NCBI GenBank assembly: GCA_009684525.1
Contig: WKKR01000004.1
Span: forward strand, 1-64,000
Direction: 5' to 3'
From: Geobacter sp.
GTDB taxonomy: Bacteria; Desulfobacterota; Desulfuromonadia; Geobacterales; DSM-12255
DNA length: 64,000 nt
Shown here: one piece after another, positions 8,481-17,644 of the stretch
Position numbering within the stretch: position 1 is the stretch's first letter
Layout: each line of letters opens with the position of its first letter
Program-made: the position numbers and the translations under genes
Notes under the pieces: generated by a model
What the model saw: the letters and a program-made list of their open reading frames with translations, nothing else
Databases searched by the model: none
What the model was told of the DNA's origin: nothing

Positions 8481-10661
8481 TCAGGAATTACCGAGCAGTT
8501 CCCGGGCCTGCGTCAGCAGTGCGTCAACAGCAAAGGGTTTGGCAAGGAAACTGACTGCGGAGGAACGGGTGATGTTGGTAAAGGCGGGATCGTCGGTATA
8601 CCCGGAAATGAAGAGGGCCTTGGTGTCCGGAAAGCGGTCAAGAATCCGGTCGTACAGTTCGGGGCCGTTCATGCCGGGCATGATGACATCGCTGACGAGC
8701 AGGTCATAGGGGGCAGTTGATGTTTCAAGCAGTTCCAGCGCCACAGCGGGCGATGCCGCGCTGGTCACCCGGTAGCCGCAGCCGTCAAGGAGCTGAACGA
8801 TCATGTCACGCACCATCTCGTTGTCTTCCACCACGAAAATGGATTCGGTGCCACGGTTGATCTGCTGCTCGCCCTGTGACGGGTTTGTCTCCAGCAGACA
8901 AACATCCTCCAACTGCGGCAGATAGATGGTAAAGACGGTTCCTTCGTCTGGGCTGCTCTGCACGGATATGCTGCCATCATGCTGCTTGACGATGCCGTAC
9001 ACCATGGAGAGCCCGAGACCGGTCCCGTGTCCGGCAGGTTTGGTGGTGAAGAACGGTTCGAATATCTGCGCCAGGGTTTCATCGGACATGCCCCTGCCGG
9101 TATCGTGGCAGGAGAGCACGGCATACCGGCCAAGAGGAAGCTCGGGGGCAAGCTGCCTGTTTCCATCGTCCAGAATAACCGAATCGGCCCTGATGGTAAG
9201 GGTCCCATGGGCAGGGATGGCATCCTGGGCATTCACCGCCAGGTTAAGCAAAACCTGCTCCAGCTGTGACTGGTCTACCATGACGTAAAGCGGCTCCGCC
9301 CCGAGTTCGAGCCGGATCTCGATGGTCTGCCGGATGACCCGGCGCAGGATGGCATCGAATGATGATACGATCGCATTGAGATCAAAGACCGTCATGGCCA
9401 TGACCTGCTTGCGGGCAAATCCGAGCAGCTGCTGGGTCAGCTCCTTGGCCCTCATCGCGGCATCATGGATACCCTGCAGCTTGAGGGCGGCATCCTTTTC
9501 GGGAGTTTCACTGCGCTGGAGCAGCTCGGTATAGCCGATGATCGGGGTGAGGAGATTGTTGAAATCATGGGCAATGCCACCGGCAAGGTGGCCGATGGAT
9601 TCCATCTTCTGTGCCTGCTGCAGTTGGGCTTCTACCTGGATCCGCTGCTCCTCGCCCGACCTGATCTCCTCTTCGTTTTCCAGTAGCTGCTGGTTGGTCT
9701 CTTCAAGCTTCCGGATCTGGCGCAGATGCAGCATTGTCAGGCAGGCGATCAGCACGCAGAGCACGATGGTGGTCAATCCGTGCTTGACTGAACTCGTCAG
9801 CCAGGAGGCAAAGAGTTCATCCGTTGCCAGTGAGACTATGGCAACGACCGGATAGCGCGACAAGGTCGTGTACGAAGCGATGCGTGCGGTGCCGTCGATA
9901 GCCCCCGCATCGACCATGAAGGTGCCGGCATCGGCTTGCCTGAGCTTTTCGCGGAACAGCTCCGACCGGCTGAAATCGGTACTGAGCGCCTTTTCCGAAA
10001 ACGGCTCCACCACCAGGATGGTGCTGTCACGGCGGGCTAGGATGATCCGTCCCCGTTTCCCCACTTCGAGAGAATGGTAGAACTTCTGGAAATACTCCAT
10101 CTCGAAGGCCACTGCAACCAGTCCGGTAAATGCACCTTGCCGGTCAAGCAGCGGCCGGGAGAGCGTGAAACGCCACTTGTTGTTGACCCGGCTCAAAAGA
10201 GGTCTGGAGATAAACAGGCCACCGCCGGGATTGTCCCGATGAAAATTGAAATAATCCCGATCGGCAACCATGGCCGTCTTCATGGGATAGCTCAACGAGT
10301 GCGCAAACAACTCCCCCCCGCGATTGACCACCACCAGGGAGCCGATCTGGGGAGCATCGTACTTCTTGTTACGCAGGATTTCATACAGTTCCCTGTCGCC
10401 AAGCCGTTCCAGGCCGCCAGCAGCATTGATGGCGTCGATCGCCTCCACAAGTACCCGGTCTGCCTCGGCAAGAGCCCGCTCTCCATGCTCGCTGAGCGCA
10501 TAGGCATAGCTTCGCACCTGACGCTCCCCGGCAGACTTGGCCATGCGGAAGCTGCTGGCAATGGTCCAGGCTGAAAAGAGGATGATGGCGGTCAACAGAC
10601 CGACAACGGCACCGATGACCTTGAAGCGGATATCTGTGGTTGGCGTCTCTCCCATGGCCAT
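8481..10661 (-). CDS. Cache-domain hybrid sensor histidine kinase with receiver
   Basis: The 726-residue protein has a membrane helix (about 14-35), a periplasmic sensor of about 250 residues resembling a double Cache (DRDYFNFHR, GLFISRPLLSR), a second membrane helix (about 290-310), a coiled coil, a HisKA domain (His about 362 in GIAHDFNNLL), an HATPase domain (N and G boxes: NLAVNAQDAI, GTGLGLSMVYG) and a C-terminal receiver (Asp about 654 in LLVSDVIMPGMNG). Such kinases sense small organic ligands. It appears monocistronic, with its own promoter, and no DNA-binding partner is adjacent. The start codon is uncertain: a second ATG lies two codons in and neither has a strong ribosome site. Confidence 0.92.
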   Translation of the reverse strand: MAMGETPTTDIRFKVIGAVVGLLTAIILFSAWTIASSFRMAKSAGERQVRSYAYALSEHGERALAEADRVLVEAIDAINAAGGLERLGDRELYEILRNKKYDAPQIGSLVVVNRGGELFAHSLSYPMKTAMVADRDYFNFHRDNPGGGLFISRPLLSRVNNKWRFTLSRPLLDRQGAFTGLVAVAFEMEYFQKFYHSLEVGKRGRIILARRDSTILVVEPFSEKALSTDFSRSELFREKLRQADAGTFMVDAGAIDGTARIASYTTLSRYPVVAIVSLATDELFASWLTSSVKHGLTTIVLCVLIACLTMLHLRQIRKLEETNQQLLENEEEIRSGEEQRIQVEAQLQQAQKMESIGHLAGGIAHDFNNLLTPIIGYTELLQRSETPEKDAALKLQGIHDAAMRAKELTQQLLGFARKQVMAMTVFDLNAIVSSFDAILRRVIRQTIEIRLELGAEPLYVMVDQSQLEQVLLNLAVNAQDAIPAHGTLTIRADSVILDDGNRQLAPELPLGRYAVLSCHDTGRGMSDETLAQIFEPFFTTKPAGHGTGLGLSMVYGIVKQHDGSISVQSSPDEGTVFTIYLPQLEDVCLLETNPSQGEQQINRGTESIFVVEDNEMVRDMIVQLLDGCGYRVTSAASPAVALELLETSTAPYDLLVSDVIMPGMNGPELYDRILDRFPDTKALFISGYTDDPAFTNITRSSAVSFLAKPFAVDALLTQARELLGNS

Positions 10662-10678
10662 CCCGGATTGCAGTGGAT

Positions 10679-10707
10679 TATTAATGAAATTAAACCATTA
10701 ATTTCAA
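10679..10707 (-). promoter_or_regulatory. sigma-70-type promoter of the hybrid kinase
   Basis: On the minus strand TTGAAA (10707-10702) is separated by exactly 17 bases from TTAATA (10684-10679), close to the ATG at 10661. The predicted 5' leader would be very short. Confidence 0.5.
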
Positions 10708-10827
10708 GGAAAGCAATACCATGAAAACGATTCAGCAAGCGGCTTCACAGCCATCCGGATCGCTATTCACGTTTAGAAAATCGGAGAATTTCAGGGAGTT
10801 CGAACGAGAGGTTCCCGGCAGCCGGGG

Positions 10828-10886
10828 AAAAAGACGGATCTGTTCCGTGGAGATGGCAAAGTTCGTCTCCACGGAACAGATCCGTC
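10828..10886 (-). terminator. strong rho-independent terminator of the HDOD/kinase/response-regulator operon
   Basis: A perfect 21-bp stem (10833-10853 with 10866-10886) and a 12-nt loop are followed on the minus strand by CTTTTTCC. It lies just past the stop codon of the response regulator at 10914. Confidence 0.88.
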
Positions 10887-10913
10887 CGTAAGCGGATCAA
10901 ACACTTTCTGTCA

Positions 10914-11327
10914 TCAACGAGGGATCTTCAGGCCGACCTTGCTCAGGGTCTCGCGAAACTTGTCCGGTTCCACCGGCTTGACCAGATAGGCAGCCGACTG
11001 CACCGACATCAGGGACTGCATGACGTCCAGAGGGGTATTGCGAGCCGTCAGCATGATGATCTTCGCCTGCTGGGCAACCGCTATGCCGCGCTCCTTTTCC
11101 ATCTTCCGGAGTGCCGTGCCGGTGGCGATACCATCCATTCCCGGCATGACGATATCCAGAAGAACCAGCTCAAAGGGCTCCCCTGCCTCCTGGGCGGCAC
11201 GGAATTTCTCCACGGCCTCCTCTCCGCTGCCGACAGCAACAACAACGGGAACCCGCTGAAGATACTGTGCAACCAGCTCCCGTCCAAGTTCTTCATCATC
11301 CACAATCAGACACCTGCTGAGATCCAT
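10914..11327 (-). CDS. single-domain response regulator (CheY-like)
   Basis: The 137-residue protein is a receiver domain only. The acidic pocket (VDDEE at 9-13), phospho-acceptor Asp58 (LVLLDIVMPGMDG), the Thr in MLTAR and Lys in YLVKPVEP are all present. GAGGAGG lies upstream of the ATG. The gene follows the multi-step hybrid kinase by 80 bases in the same direction and is likely the last gene of that operon, so it may be its phosphorylation partner. It has no output domain. Confidence 0.93.
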   Translation of the reverse strand: MDLSRCLIVDDEELGRELVAQYLQRVPVVVAVGSGEEAVEKFRAAQEAGEPFELVLLDIVMPGMDGIATGTALRKMEKERGIAVAQQAKIIMLTARNTPLDVMQSLMSVQSAAYLVKPVEPDKFRETLSKVGLKIPR

Positions 11328-11407
11328 GCGCTTCCTCCTCGTTCAATTCCGGCCTGCGGCATCATGGGCGCGGCCTCACTGTCACATAATATACTGCAGC
11401 TGATCGA

Positions 11408-13975
11408 TCATGCCCCTATCTCCTGGCAGAAAACATCCAGTTCATGACGGAGCCTGGGCAAAAGGAGGGCAAAATCCTCCTTACTGCCGTCATGTGCCAC
11501 ATCTTCGATCTCACGAGCGATCTCGACGATGCGCTCTGCCCCTATATTTGCCGCTGCGCCCTTGATGGAGTGAGCTTGACGGTGTATTACCTCCCGGTCG
11601 CAAATTACGGTCGCCTGGGAGAGTTCAGCCCATCGAGTGGCAACGGACGTGTTGAACATCGTGAGAAACCGGGGAATCAACTCCTCGTTGCCATCAAGCC
11701 GGCACAGGAGGCTTTCCCGGTTGAACACCAGCGGCGCAGTCACGGTATTATCCGGGCATCCCTGAGCAGCAGGGGAAGTCTCCGCGGCATGCCGGCATTG
11801 CCCTTGACCACAATGGCTGAGCAGGACTGCTGCAAGCTCTTCTCCCTTGAACGGTTTCGACAGATATCCATCCATGCCGGCAGCAAGGCACCGCTCCCGA
11901 TCCTCTCTTGCAGCATAAGCTGTGAGCGCAATAACCGGTATTCGCCTACCGGATGCCCCTTCCATTTCCCTGATCTTCCGTGTTGCCTGCAACCCGTCCA
12001 TGATTGGCATCTGCACATCCATCAGGACCATATCGAAACTGCCACCGGCATAGGCCTCCAGGGCCTCTTGCCCATCGCCTGCCACTGTTACGCTATGCCC
12101 CTGTTTGTTCAGCAGCGTCACTGCCAGCAGTTGGTTGACTTCCACGTCATCGGCCACCAGGATGTTCAGAGTGCGCTCCCCTTCCCAACGGGGAATTGAG
12201 GTGCCGTGTGCCTGTCTTTCCAGGCATTCGCCGGTAAGTACCGCGCAGAGCACCTCCTTGAGTTCGTCGTAAACGAGAGGCTTTGCCAGATGCCCGGCAA
12301 TCCCGTGACGGCGGATCTTTTCCGTATCGATGCGACAACCGGCCCCGGTCATGATGATGATCCTGTCGCGACCACCGCAGAACTCCTGCAGCCGTTCAAC
12401 CAAATTCCAGCAATCGGTGCCGAGGGACTGCACGTCGACCAGGGCCAAAAGGGAACGGTCGCGAGGCACGACTCCGCTCTCCGAAAGCGCAAACGCCTCC
12501 GCAGCATCTTTGACAGAGACAGGCATCATGCCCCATTCATCCAGAGCGGCGACAATCGCCTGACGGCAGGCATCGCTCCGATCCAGGACCAGGACCTGTT
12601 GATTGCGCAGCTCAGACGGTTGCGCCAGATCCGGCACGGTCTGCCTGACCTGAAAGCAGCAGGTGAATCGGAAGGTACTTCCCACCCCCGGAATGCTTTC
12701 CACTCCGATCTGCCCCCCCATCAGTTCCACCATCCGCCGGGAGATGGTCAGGCCGAGCCCGGTGCCGCCGAACCGTTTGGCACTGGAGGAATCGGCCTGC
12801 TCGAATACCTCGAATATGCGCTCACACGCATCAGGTGCAATCCCGATCCCCTGGTCGGCAACCGAAAACCGCAGGCAGACCGCAGCCCCGTCGTTCGTCG
12901 CAGTGGTGACTCCGACCACGATCTCCCCGCCGTCGGAAAACTTGATGGCATTCCCGACCAAGTTGATCAGGACTTGTCTCAGCTTTCCCTGATCTCCTGC
13001 CAGAGCGTCAGGGAGCCCTTTTTCAAAGGAGCTGACCAGTTCGATCCCTTTTTCCGCTGCCCGCACCGACAGCGATCGGAGGACCTGGGTGATGGTCCCG
13101 CGCAGTTGAAACGGCACCTGGTCGAGTTGCATCTTGCCCGCTTCAATCTTGGAAAAATCGAGGATGTCGTTAATGATCGAAAGCAGGTTGTCGGCAGAAC
13201 CCTTGATGGCACTCAGGTACTGTCGCTCCTGGACCGGCGAGAATCCCCCGTCCAGAAGGAGATCGGTCATCCCCATGATGCCGTTCATGGGGGTGCGGAT
13301 CTCGTGGCTCATGTTGGCGAGGAAGGCGCTCTTGGCGAGGTTTGCGGCCTCGGCCTGTTCCCTGGCGGCAGCAAGATCGCAGGTCCGCTCCTTGACCCGC
13401 TCTTCCAGGTTCGCCATGTTTTCATTGAGAATGGCGTACAGGGCAAGACTTTCCAGGGCATAGGCACAGGTATACATGACGATGGACAGGGCATTGAGCG
13501 CCGCACCGTCGACAGCAGTGGAATCCCCCTGCAGGATGGCGACGCACATGCCGCGGATGTGGGAACGAGTCGCAATGACATGCAGGAGCAGCGTCCGGTC
13601 ATTGCTTAACGGAACCAGGATTGCCTGGTTCCTGTTCAAGGCCCAGGCAAAGGTACCGTCCATGATCTTCGCGTCTATCTCGGCCTGGATTTCGTCTCGG
13701 CCTTCCTCCGGGTCCCAGGAAACCAGCTCGAAGGTGCCGTCGTCCATCGACTCCAGACAGCCGATCGTCCTGCAGGAAAGGATCCTGCTCGCCTGAACGT
13801 GGGTGGCACGAAAGATCGCCGCAGAGTCCTTGGCAGTGTTCAGATTGCCATGGAAATCGCCACTGGATGCCAACATGTCGAGGATGGACATGTAGCGACG
13901 ATTGGCCTCTTCCAGATAACTGACGCGTTCCTGGAGAAACCCTGTTGAGGGTGTTACGTACCGCGTTCGCATCAT
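11408..13975 (-). CDS. multi-step hybrid histidine kinase (GAF-like, HisKA, HATPase, 2 receivers, Hpt)
   Basis: With the ATG at 13975 the protein is about 855 residues. An N-terminal soluble GAF-like region (to about 190) is followed by a coiled coil, HisKA (His about 222 in [12 protein letters not shown]), HATPase ([20 protein letters not shown]), a first, less conserved receiver (about 461-575, [10 protein letters not shown]), a canonical second receiver (Asp about 652 in [13 protein letters not shown]) and a C-terminal Hpt domain (His about 801 in [12 protein letters not shown]). This is a BarA/EvgS-like phosphorelay in one chain, without membrane helices. Its ATGA start overlaps the HDOD stop codon, and GGAGGG precedes it. 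A longer frame to 14101 is rejected because it lies inside the HDOD gene. Confidence 0.93.
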   Translation of the reverse strand: MMRTRYVTPSTGFLQERVSYLEEANRRYMSILDMLASSGDFHGNLNTAKDSAAIFRATHVQASRILSCRTIGCLESMDDGTFELVSWDPEEGRDEIQAEIDAKIMDGTFAWALNRNQAILVPLSNDRTLLLHVIATRSHIRGMCVAILQGDSTAVDGAALNALSIVMYTCAYALESLALYAILNENMANLEERVKERTCDLAAAREQAEAANLAKSAFLANMSHEIRTPMNGIMGMTDLLLDGGFSPVQERQYLSAIKGSADNLLSIINDILDFSKIEAGKMQLDQVPFQLRGTITQVLRSLSVRAAEKGIELVSSFEKGLPDALAGDQGKLRQVLINLVGNAIKFSDGGEIVVGVTTATNDGAAVCLRFSVADQGIGIAPDACERIFEVFEQADSSSAKRFGGTGLGLTISRRMVELMGGQIGVESIPGVGSTFRFTCCFQVRQTVPDLAQPSELRNQQVLVLDRSDACRQAIVAALDEWGMMPVSVKDAAEAFALSESGVVPRDRSLLALVDVQSLGTDCWNLVERLQEFCGGRDRIIIMTGAGCRIDTEKIRRHGIAGHLAKPLVYDELKEVLCAVLTGECLERQAHGTSIPRWEGERTLNILVADDVEVNQLLAVTLLNKQGHSVTVAGDGQEALEAYAGGSFDMVLMDVQMPIMDGLQATRKIREMEGASGRRIPVIALTAYAAREDRERCLAAGMDGYLSKPFKGEELAAVLLSHCGQGQCRHAAETSPAAQGCPDNTVTAPLVFNRESLLCRLDGNEELIPRFLTMFNTSVATRWAELSQATVICDREVIHRQAHSIKGAAANIGAERIVEIAREIEDVAHDGSKEDFALLLPRLRHELDVFCQEIGA

Positions 13976-14832
13976 CCCTCCACCAGTATGGCAAAAGCCT
14001 CTTCGATCTGGGTCTCGGACTGCTTCAGGATCGTTGCCAGTTGGCTGACCGGCAGCCCGAGGCGGTCCCAGGCAACCGGCTCCAGAGGGGGAACATACCA
14101 TTCACCGCTGGAACCGAATTCAAAGGCCTGGCAGATGATATCCGCCAGATGGACGATAGCCACCTCAAGGGGGAACTGAACCACCATGCGGGGAGCATGA
14201 TGGGCGATAACCGCCTCGTAGATGTTGGCAGGGATCTTCCAAGCACGGAGCAACTCGCCACCCAGCTCGCCATGGTCGAACCCCAGGGCCTGCTGCTCGG
14301 TCCGGAAATAGAGCTGCTTCTGCCTCCTGTTCGTCAACATCAGCTCCTTGGCCGTTTCGGGGATGGCGGTACACATCACCAGATGGCCCACATCGTGGAG
14401 CATGCCTGCGACAAAGAAGCGTTCCACGTTGTTTTCACGCAGGCAGGTCGCCAATGTGCGGGCAACGATGCCGCAGGAGATGCTGTGCCGCCAGAACTGT
14501 GCCATGTTCATGAGGTCCGCGGGTATCCCCCTGAAGACCTCGATGACCGATGCCGCGAGTGCCAGGTCGCGCAACTGCTGAGTGCCGATGATGGTCACCG
14601 CCTTGGTAATCGAGTCGACCCTGGCGTAGCAGCCGAACATCGGGCTGTTGGCGAGTCTGAGTATCCGTGCCGTGAGACCCTGGTCTTCGGTAATGATCTT
14701 GGCAATGTCGGCAATGGAGCTTCGGGGATGGTTGATCGTTTCGCTCAGCCGTTCGTAGAAATAGGGGAGCGAATAGACCGTCCGCGTCTGCTCCACGAGC
14801 TGTTTCAGGGTGATGGTCTCAGGAGATCCCAT
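13972..14832 (-). CDS. HDOD-domain signalling protein
   Basis: The protein is about 286 residues from ATG 14832, which has GGAGGG 6 bases upstream. It matches the HDOD family: [29 protein letters not shown]-type N-terminal helices, [28 protein letters not shown], and the degenerate HD-like motif [24 protein letters not shown] and [12 protein letters not shown] proteins are regulatory and usually lack catalytic HD activity; they are abundant in Geobacter-type bacteria. It overlaps its upstream neighbour by 14 bases and its downstream kinase by 4 bases, so translation of all three is probably coupled. Confidence 0.92.
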   Translation of the reverse strand: MGSPETITLKQLVEQTRTVYSLPYFYERLSETINHPRSSIADIAKIITEDQGLTARILRLANSPMFGCYARVDSITKAVTIIGTQQLRDLALAASVIEVFRGIPADLMNMAQFWRHSISCGIVARTLATCLRENNVERFFVAGMLHDVGHLVMCTAIPETAKELMLTNRRQKQLYFRTEQQALGFDHGELGGELLRAWKIPANIYEAVIAHHAPRMVVQFPLEVAIVHLADIICQAFEFGSSGEWYVPPLEPVAWDRLGLPVSQLATILKQSETQIEEAFAILVEG

Positions 14833-15154
14833 GCAGAGCCCTCCGCAGTGCCGCGAGATGGAAGAGTTCGCGCATGACCGGGTAATCGAGGTTCGCATTG
14901 CAGAACAGGGGAAGTAGTTCTGCCTCGGCAGCGGCGAGTTGTTCGGGAGTTATCTCGTCGGGGAGATGCGCAGCGGCGGCAACTTCGTCGATTCCGGCAA
15001 TGTCCACCTCCACCACCCCCCAGGTCCTGAACACGACCAGATGCTTCTGAGTCAGTTCCGCCCCCTCCCCTAAAAGCAGCCTGCCGGTCTGGTCGTACAC
15101 ATCGGTCGCCAGGACCATGCCTGCCTCAAGATTGTCAATCTGGATGATACCCAC
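14819..15154 (-). CDS. small protein resembling the N-terminal module of HD-GYP/HDOD regulators
   Basis: The 111-residue protein starts with GTG behind an AGGGGA site. Its sequence (NLEAGMVLATDVYDQTGRLLLGEGAELT, then FRTWGVVEVDI) resembles the short beta-rich segment that often precedes HD-GYP or HDOD domains, here encoded as a separate gene. It is the first gene of the operon with the HDOD protein, the phosphorelay kinase and the receiver. A scaffold or signal-binding role for the HDOD partner is an inference. No signal peptide or membrane segment is visible. Confidence 0.8.
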   Translation of the reverse strand: MGIIQIDNLEAGMVLATDVYDQTGRLLLGEGAELTQKHLVVFRTWGVVEVDIAGIDEVAAAAHLPDEITPEQLAAAEAELLPLFCNANLDYPVMRELFHLAALRRALHGIS

Positions 15155-15533
15155 GTCCCCTGCCCTCCTCGTAACGCCTGCGACTCAGACCGGCTCCGGT
15201 GCCCCCCTGTATTCAAAACCGCCGGGGTTTTTCTGCGGAAAGCAGTCCGGATGCACTTGTATTCTTCGGCATCCGGGCGGATACATTTAATTTTTGCCGC
15301 CGTCCGGAAATCTGGGGTGTCTAACCGTACGACAAGAGAAGACAGGCCTCCGGGCAAAAAAATGGGGCGGCATCTGTCGATGCTGCCCCCAGTGAAGGAA
15401 GGTACTACTCCTCTAGGAAACGTTCGCTCCCTATTTTTTTTGTGTGGGCCAGAACATGGATAGCTCATGCCACCGAGGCGTATCCGTTACTGTGCAGGCT
15501 TGTCAGGTACAGCACTGCAGACCCCTTCTCCGG
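15155..15533. other. intergenic region with inverted repeat, 379 bases
   Basis: It contains the terminator of the cysteine-rich protein gene (15356-15389) and, on the promoter side of the HDOD operon, an 8-bp perfect inverted repeat CCGGATGC/GCATCCGG (15247-15254 and 15269-15276). The repeat could be an operator or part of the leader RNA. No clear -35/-10 pair or coding frame was found, and it does not match the c-di-GMP (GEMM) riboswitch consensus. Confidence 0.5.
15356..15389 (-). terminator. rho-independent terminator of the 62-residue protein gene
   Basis: An 11-bp stem with one mismatch (15364-15374 with 15379-15389) and a TGTC/GACA loop is followed on the minus strand by A and seven T residues. 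The gene that ends upstream is the small ORF at 15534-15722. Confidence 0.75.
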
Positions 15534-15722
15534 TCAGCACTTTGCCAGTTCCCTGTTTTCGGCCGGGAACCGTTCTGCCAGTTCCTGGTATTTCAGACAT
15601 TCACCGTAGCGGGAGCTACAGAATTTGATGATCAGGTTTACATCGTAAGGGGAGATGTAACCGCAACCGACATCACAGTAATCGTCGCTCTTCGCATAAA
15701 AGGGACACACTGCCTTTGCCAT
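15534..15722 (-). CDS. small cysteine-rich protein of unknown function
   Basis: The 62-residue protein starts MAKAVCPFYAKSDDYCDVGC and contains six cysteines, spaced CPFYAKSDDYCDVGC at the N-terminus, then FCSSRYGEC and a C-terminal Cys. It has no signal peptide. The cysteine spacing suggests a zinc or iron-sulfur site, but no known family was recognised with certainty. Evidence for a real gene is the cysteine pattern, a GAGG site before the ATG, a promoter-like pair, a structured leader and a dedicated terminator. It stands alone on its transcript. Confidence 0.75.
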   Translation of the reverse strand: MAKAVCPFYAKSDDYCDVGCGYISPYDVNLIIKFCSSRYGECLKYQELAERFPAENRELAKC

Positions 15723-15750
15723 GGGAACCTCTGCCCTCTCAATCGGTCAT

Positions 15751-15800
15751 GCTGCCCCCGGATGGGGGGAAAGCAGGTACCCGATCGTCATCGGGACCTG
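15751..15800 (-). ncRNA. two-hairpin 5' leader of the cysteine-rich protein
   Basis: On the minus strand a strong hairpin (15774-15800; arms CAGGT+CCCGAT with ATCGGG+ACCTG, one bulge, loop GACG) is followed at once by a second GC hairpin (15755-15769; C6-ATCC-G5 core). The ATG follows about 30 bases later. There is no U-run after either hairpin, so they are not terminators. Whether this is a riboswitch, a protein-binding leader or a stability element cannot be told. Confidence 0.4.
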
Positions 15801-15876
15801 ACTTCACCCAAATCAGGAGTAACTGTCTTCTCCTACAGCAACCGCCATACCAAAGCGCACTCTATTCCCCACTGTT

Positions 15877-15906
15877 TTTATCCCATGTCATTTCGATATG
15901 TTACAA
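15877..15906 (-). promoter_or_regulatory. possible sigma-70 promoter of the cysteine-rich protein gene
   Basis: On the minus strand TTGTAA (15906-15901) and GATAAA (15882-15877) are 18 bases apart. This would give a leader of about 150 bases containing both hairpins. Confidence 0.4.
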
Positions 15907-16123
15907 AGAATCGCCCCAAAAAGCTCACACGCGGGACGGGACGGTTTTGCAGAGGTGCAAATCTGCCCGAGCTCGTCAGGAGAGTTCCTTTGCCACGTTG
16001 TGGGGGATGAAGCAGCTTGTGTCCGGAATTACGGCCTGTTGTAGAAGAAGGGGACGGGTGGAGAGGTGAAGCTTGCGCTTTTGCAGGCAGGAGATCAACG
16101 GATTTGCAGGAATGCAAAGAAAC

Positions 16124-16171
16124 GTGGAGCGGGACCGCAGCCCATGCAGGGGCTTTCGGATTCCGCTCCAC
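16124..16171 (-). terminator. large hairpin behind the sigma-54 activator gene
   Basis: The outer 11-bp stem (GTGGAGCGG... with its complement, 16124-16134 and 16161-16171) encloses an inner AGCCC/GGGCT stem. It starts 7 bases past the stop codon at 16178. The trailing sequence on the minus strand, CGTTTCTTTGC, is a weak U-tract, so termination may be imperfect. Confidence 0.55.
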
Positions 16172-16177
16172 AACGAG

Positions 16178-17560
16178 TCACTGCCAGTCTTCCTTGCGGA
16201 TGTTGTACTTCTTTATCTTGCGGTAAATGGTTGCCATGTTCATGCCGGCATCCCTGGCTGCAGCCTCGATATTGCCATGGTTTTTGCGTAGAAGTCCCTT
16301 CAGGTACTCCACCTCGAAACGGGACAGCGCCTTGTTGTAGTCCCCTTCCTCGATGAAGGCGTCCCCTCCCTCTTCGGTCCGCTGGACCTCTATGAACTGG
16401 GAGAGTACGGCCAGGCTGATGTAATCGCCGGTCTCCATTGCCATGGAGGCCTCGATGACGTTCTTCAACTGGCGGATGTTGCCGGGCCAGGGATAATGGG
16501 CCAGGGCATCGAGGGCATCGGGGGCGAGCCCCTTGACCTGGGTGCCGAACTTGCTGTTCTGGTGGTTGATGAAATGGATCGCCAGCAGCGGGATATCCGA
16601 CACCCGCTCGCGCAAGGGGGGCAGATGGAGGTTAACCACGTTCAGCCGGTAGTAGAGGTCTTCGCGGAAGGAGGTGTCCTTGACAGAGGTCTTCAGGTCG
16701 GCATTGGTGGCCGAAATGATCCGGACATCCACCTTGACCGTTGCCCGGTCGCCGATCCGGTGGAACTCCTGCTCCTGGAGGAACCGGAGCAGGGTCTTCT
16801 GCACGTTCATGGGGAGGTTGCCCACCTCGTCCAGGAACAGGGTGCCGCCGTCGGCCGTCTCCAAAAGCCCCTGCCGGTCGGATGTGGCCCCGGTGAACGC
16901 CCCTTTCTTGTAGCCGAACAGCTCGGATTCCAGCAGCGACTCTGGAAGGGCGCCGCAGTTGATGGCAACGAACTTCTTGTCCTTGCGCAGGGAATTGTAG
17001 TGGATAGCCTGGGCGATCAGCTCCTTGCCGGTGCCCGACTCGCCGGTGATCAGCACCGAGGTGTCGCGGATGGCGATCTTTTCCACCCGCTCCAGGACCT
17101 GTTTGAGGCTCTCAGAGGCGCCGACGATCTTGTCGAATCGGAACTTGCCGACCAGCTCTTCTCGCAGTTCCCGGTTCTCCACCAGCAACTGGGTGTGCTT
17201 GAGAGCGTTTTTCACCCGGTAGAGCAGCTCTTCGGGCTCGAAAGGCTTGGTCAGCATGTCGTAGGCCCCTTTGCGCAGGGCCTGTATGGACATTTCCACA
17301 GTGGCATAGGCGGTTATCATAATGACCGGGATGCTCGGATCTTTCCCCTTGAGCCGCTGCAGCACCTCCAGCCCATCCATCCCCGGCATCTTGATATCGC
17401 TCACCACCATATCCCATTCGCCGGGGACGAACTCCTCCACCGCGTCAAAGGAGCGGGTGTATCCCTTGACGTCGTAGCCGTTGTCCAGGAGCACCGCCTC
17501 CATCATGCGGCAGAGCCCCTCCTCATTATCGATTACCATGATCCGTTTTTTAGCTGACAC
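16178..17560 (-). CDS. NtrC-family sigma-54-dependent response regulator
   Basis: The 460-residue protein has a receiver domain (phospho-acceptor Asp55 in MVVSDIKMPGMDG), an AAA+ domain with Walker A GESGTGKE (about 171) and the sigma-54 contact loop GAFTGA (about 220), and a C-terminal Fis-type helix-turn-helix (about 415-455, NIEAAARDAGMNMATIYRKI). It should bind enhancer-like sites and activate sigma-54 promoters when phosphorylated. It lies 84 bases behind the tandem-Cache kinase gene, its likely partner. The nearest sigma-54 promoter lies in the intergenic region upstream of the kinase and drives the giant cytochrome gene on the other strand. Confidence 0.96.
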   Translation of the reverse strand: MSAKKRIMVIDNEEGLCRMMEAVLLDNGYDVKGYTRSFDAVEEFVPGEWDMVVSDIKMPGMDGLEVLQRLKGKDPSIPVIMITAYATVEMSIQALRKGAYDMLTKPFEPEELLYRVKNALKHTQLLVENRELREELVGKFRFDKIVGASESLKQVLERVEKIAIRDTSVLITGESGTGKELIAQAIHYNSLRKDKKFVAINCGALPESLLESELFGYKKGAFTGATSDRQGLLETADGGTLFLDEVGNLPMNVQKTLLRFLQEQEFHRIGDRATVKVDVRIISATNADLKTSVKDTSFREDLYYRLNVVNLHLPPLRERVSDIPLLAIHFINHQNSKFGTQVKGLAPDALDALAHYPWPGNIRQLKNVIEASMAMETGDYISLAVLSQFIEVQRTEEGGDAFIEEGDYNKALSRFEVEYLKGLLRKNHGNIEAAARDAGMNMATIYRKIKKYNIRKEDWQ

Positions 17561-17644
17561 GTCAGTACCTCATATCATCACAGTGTTGCTGCCGAAATGG
17601 CGACTGCTCCAGATACCCTGCAGCGGCATGCCTGGCCCCGGGCG

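Larger units (their letters stand above)
10662..10913. other. intergenic region between two minus-strand signalling genes
   Basis: This 252-base gap holds the promoter of the downstream kinase and the long terminator of the upstream response-regulator operon. Nothing else was recognised. Confidence 0.6.
15723..16177. other. 455-base intergenic region with structured RNA leader
   Basis: Between the 62-residue gene and the NtrC-type regulator gene there is no convincing coding frame. It holds a promoter-like pair and two adjacent hairpins (both oriented for the 62-residue gene) and a large hairpin at 16124-16171 just behind the NtrC-type gene. Confidence 0.6.

Noticed and set aside
13976-14101. 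Upstream extension of the phosphorelay kinase to 14101
   Set aside because: It lies wholly inside the HDOD gene in another frame. The ATGA overlap with GGAGGG is the convincing start.
15155-15480. c-di-GMP/cGAMP (GEMM) riboswitch in front of the HDOD operon
   Set aside because: The conserved GEMM core (GGCAAACC, GNRA loop, ACGCAAAGCC) is absent. Only a simple inverted repeat is present.
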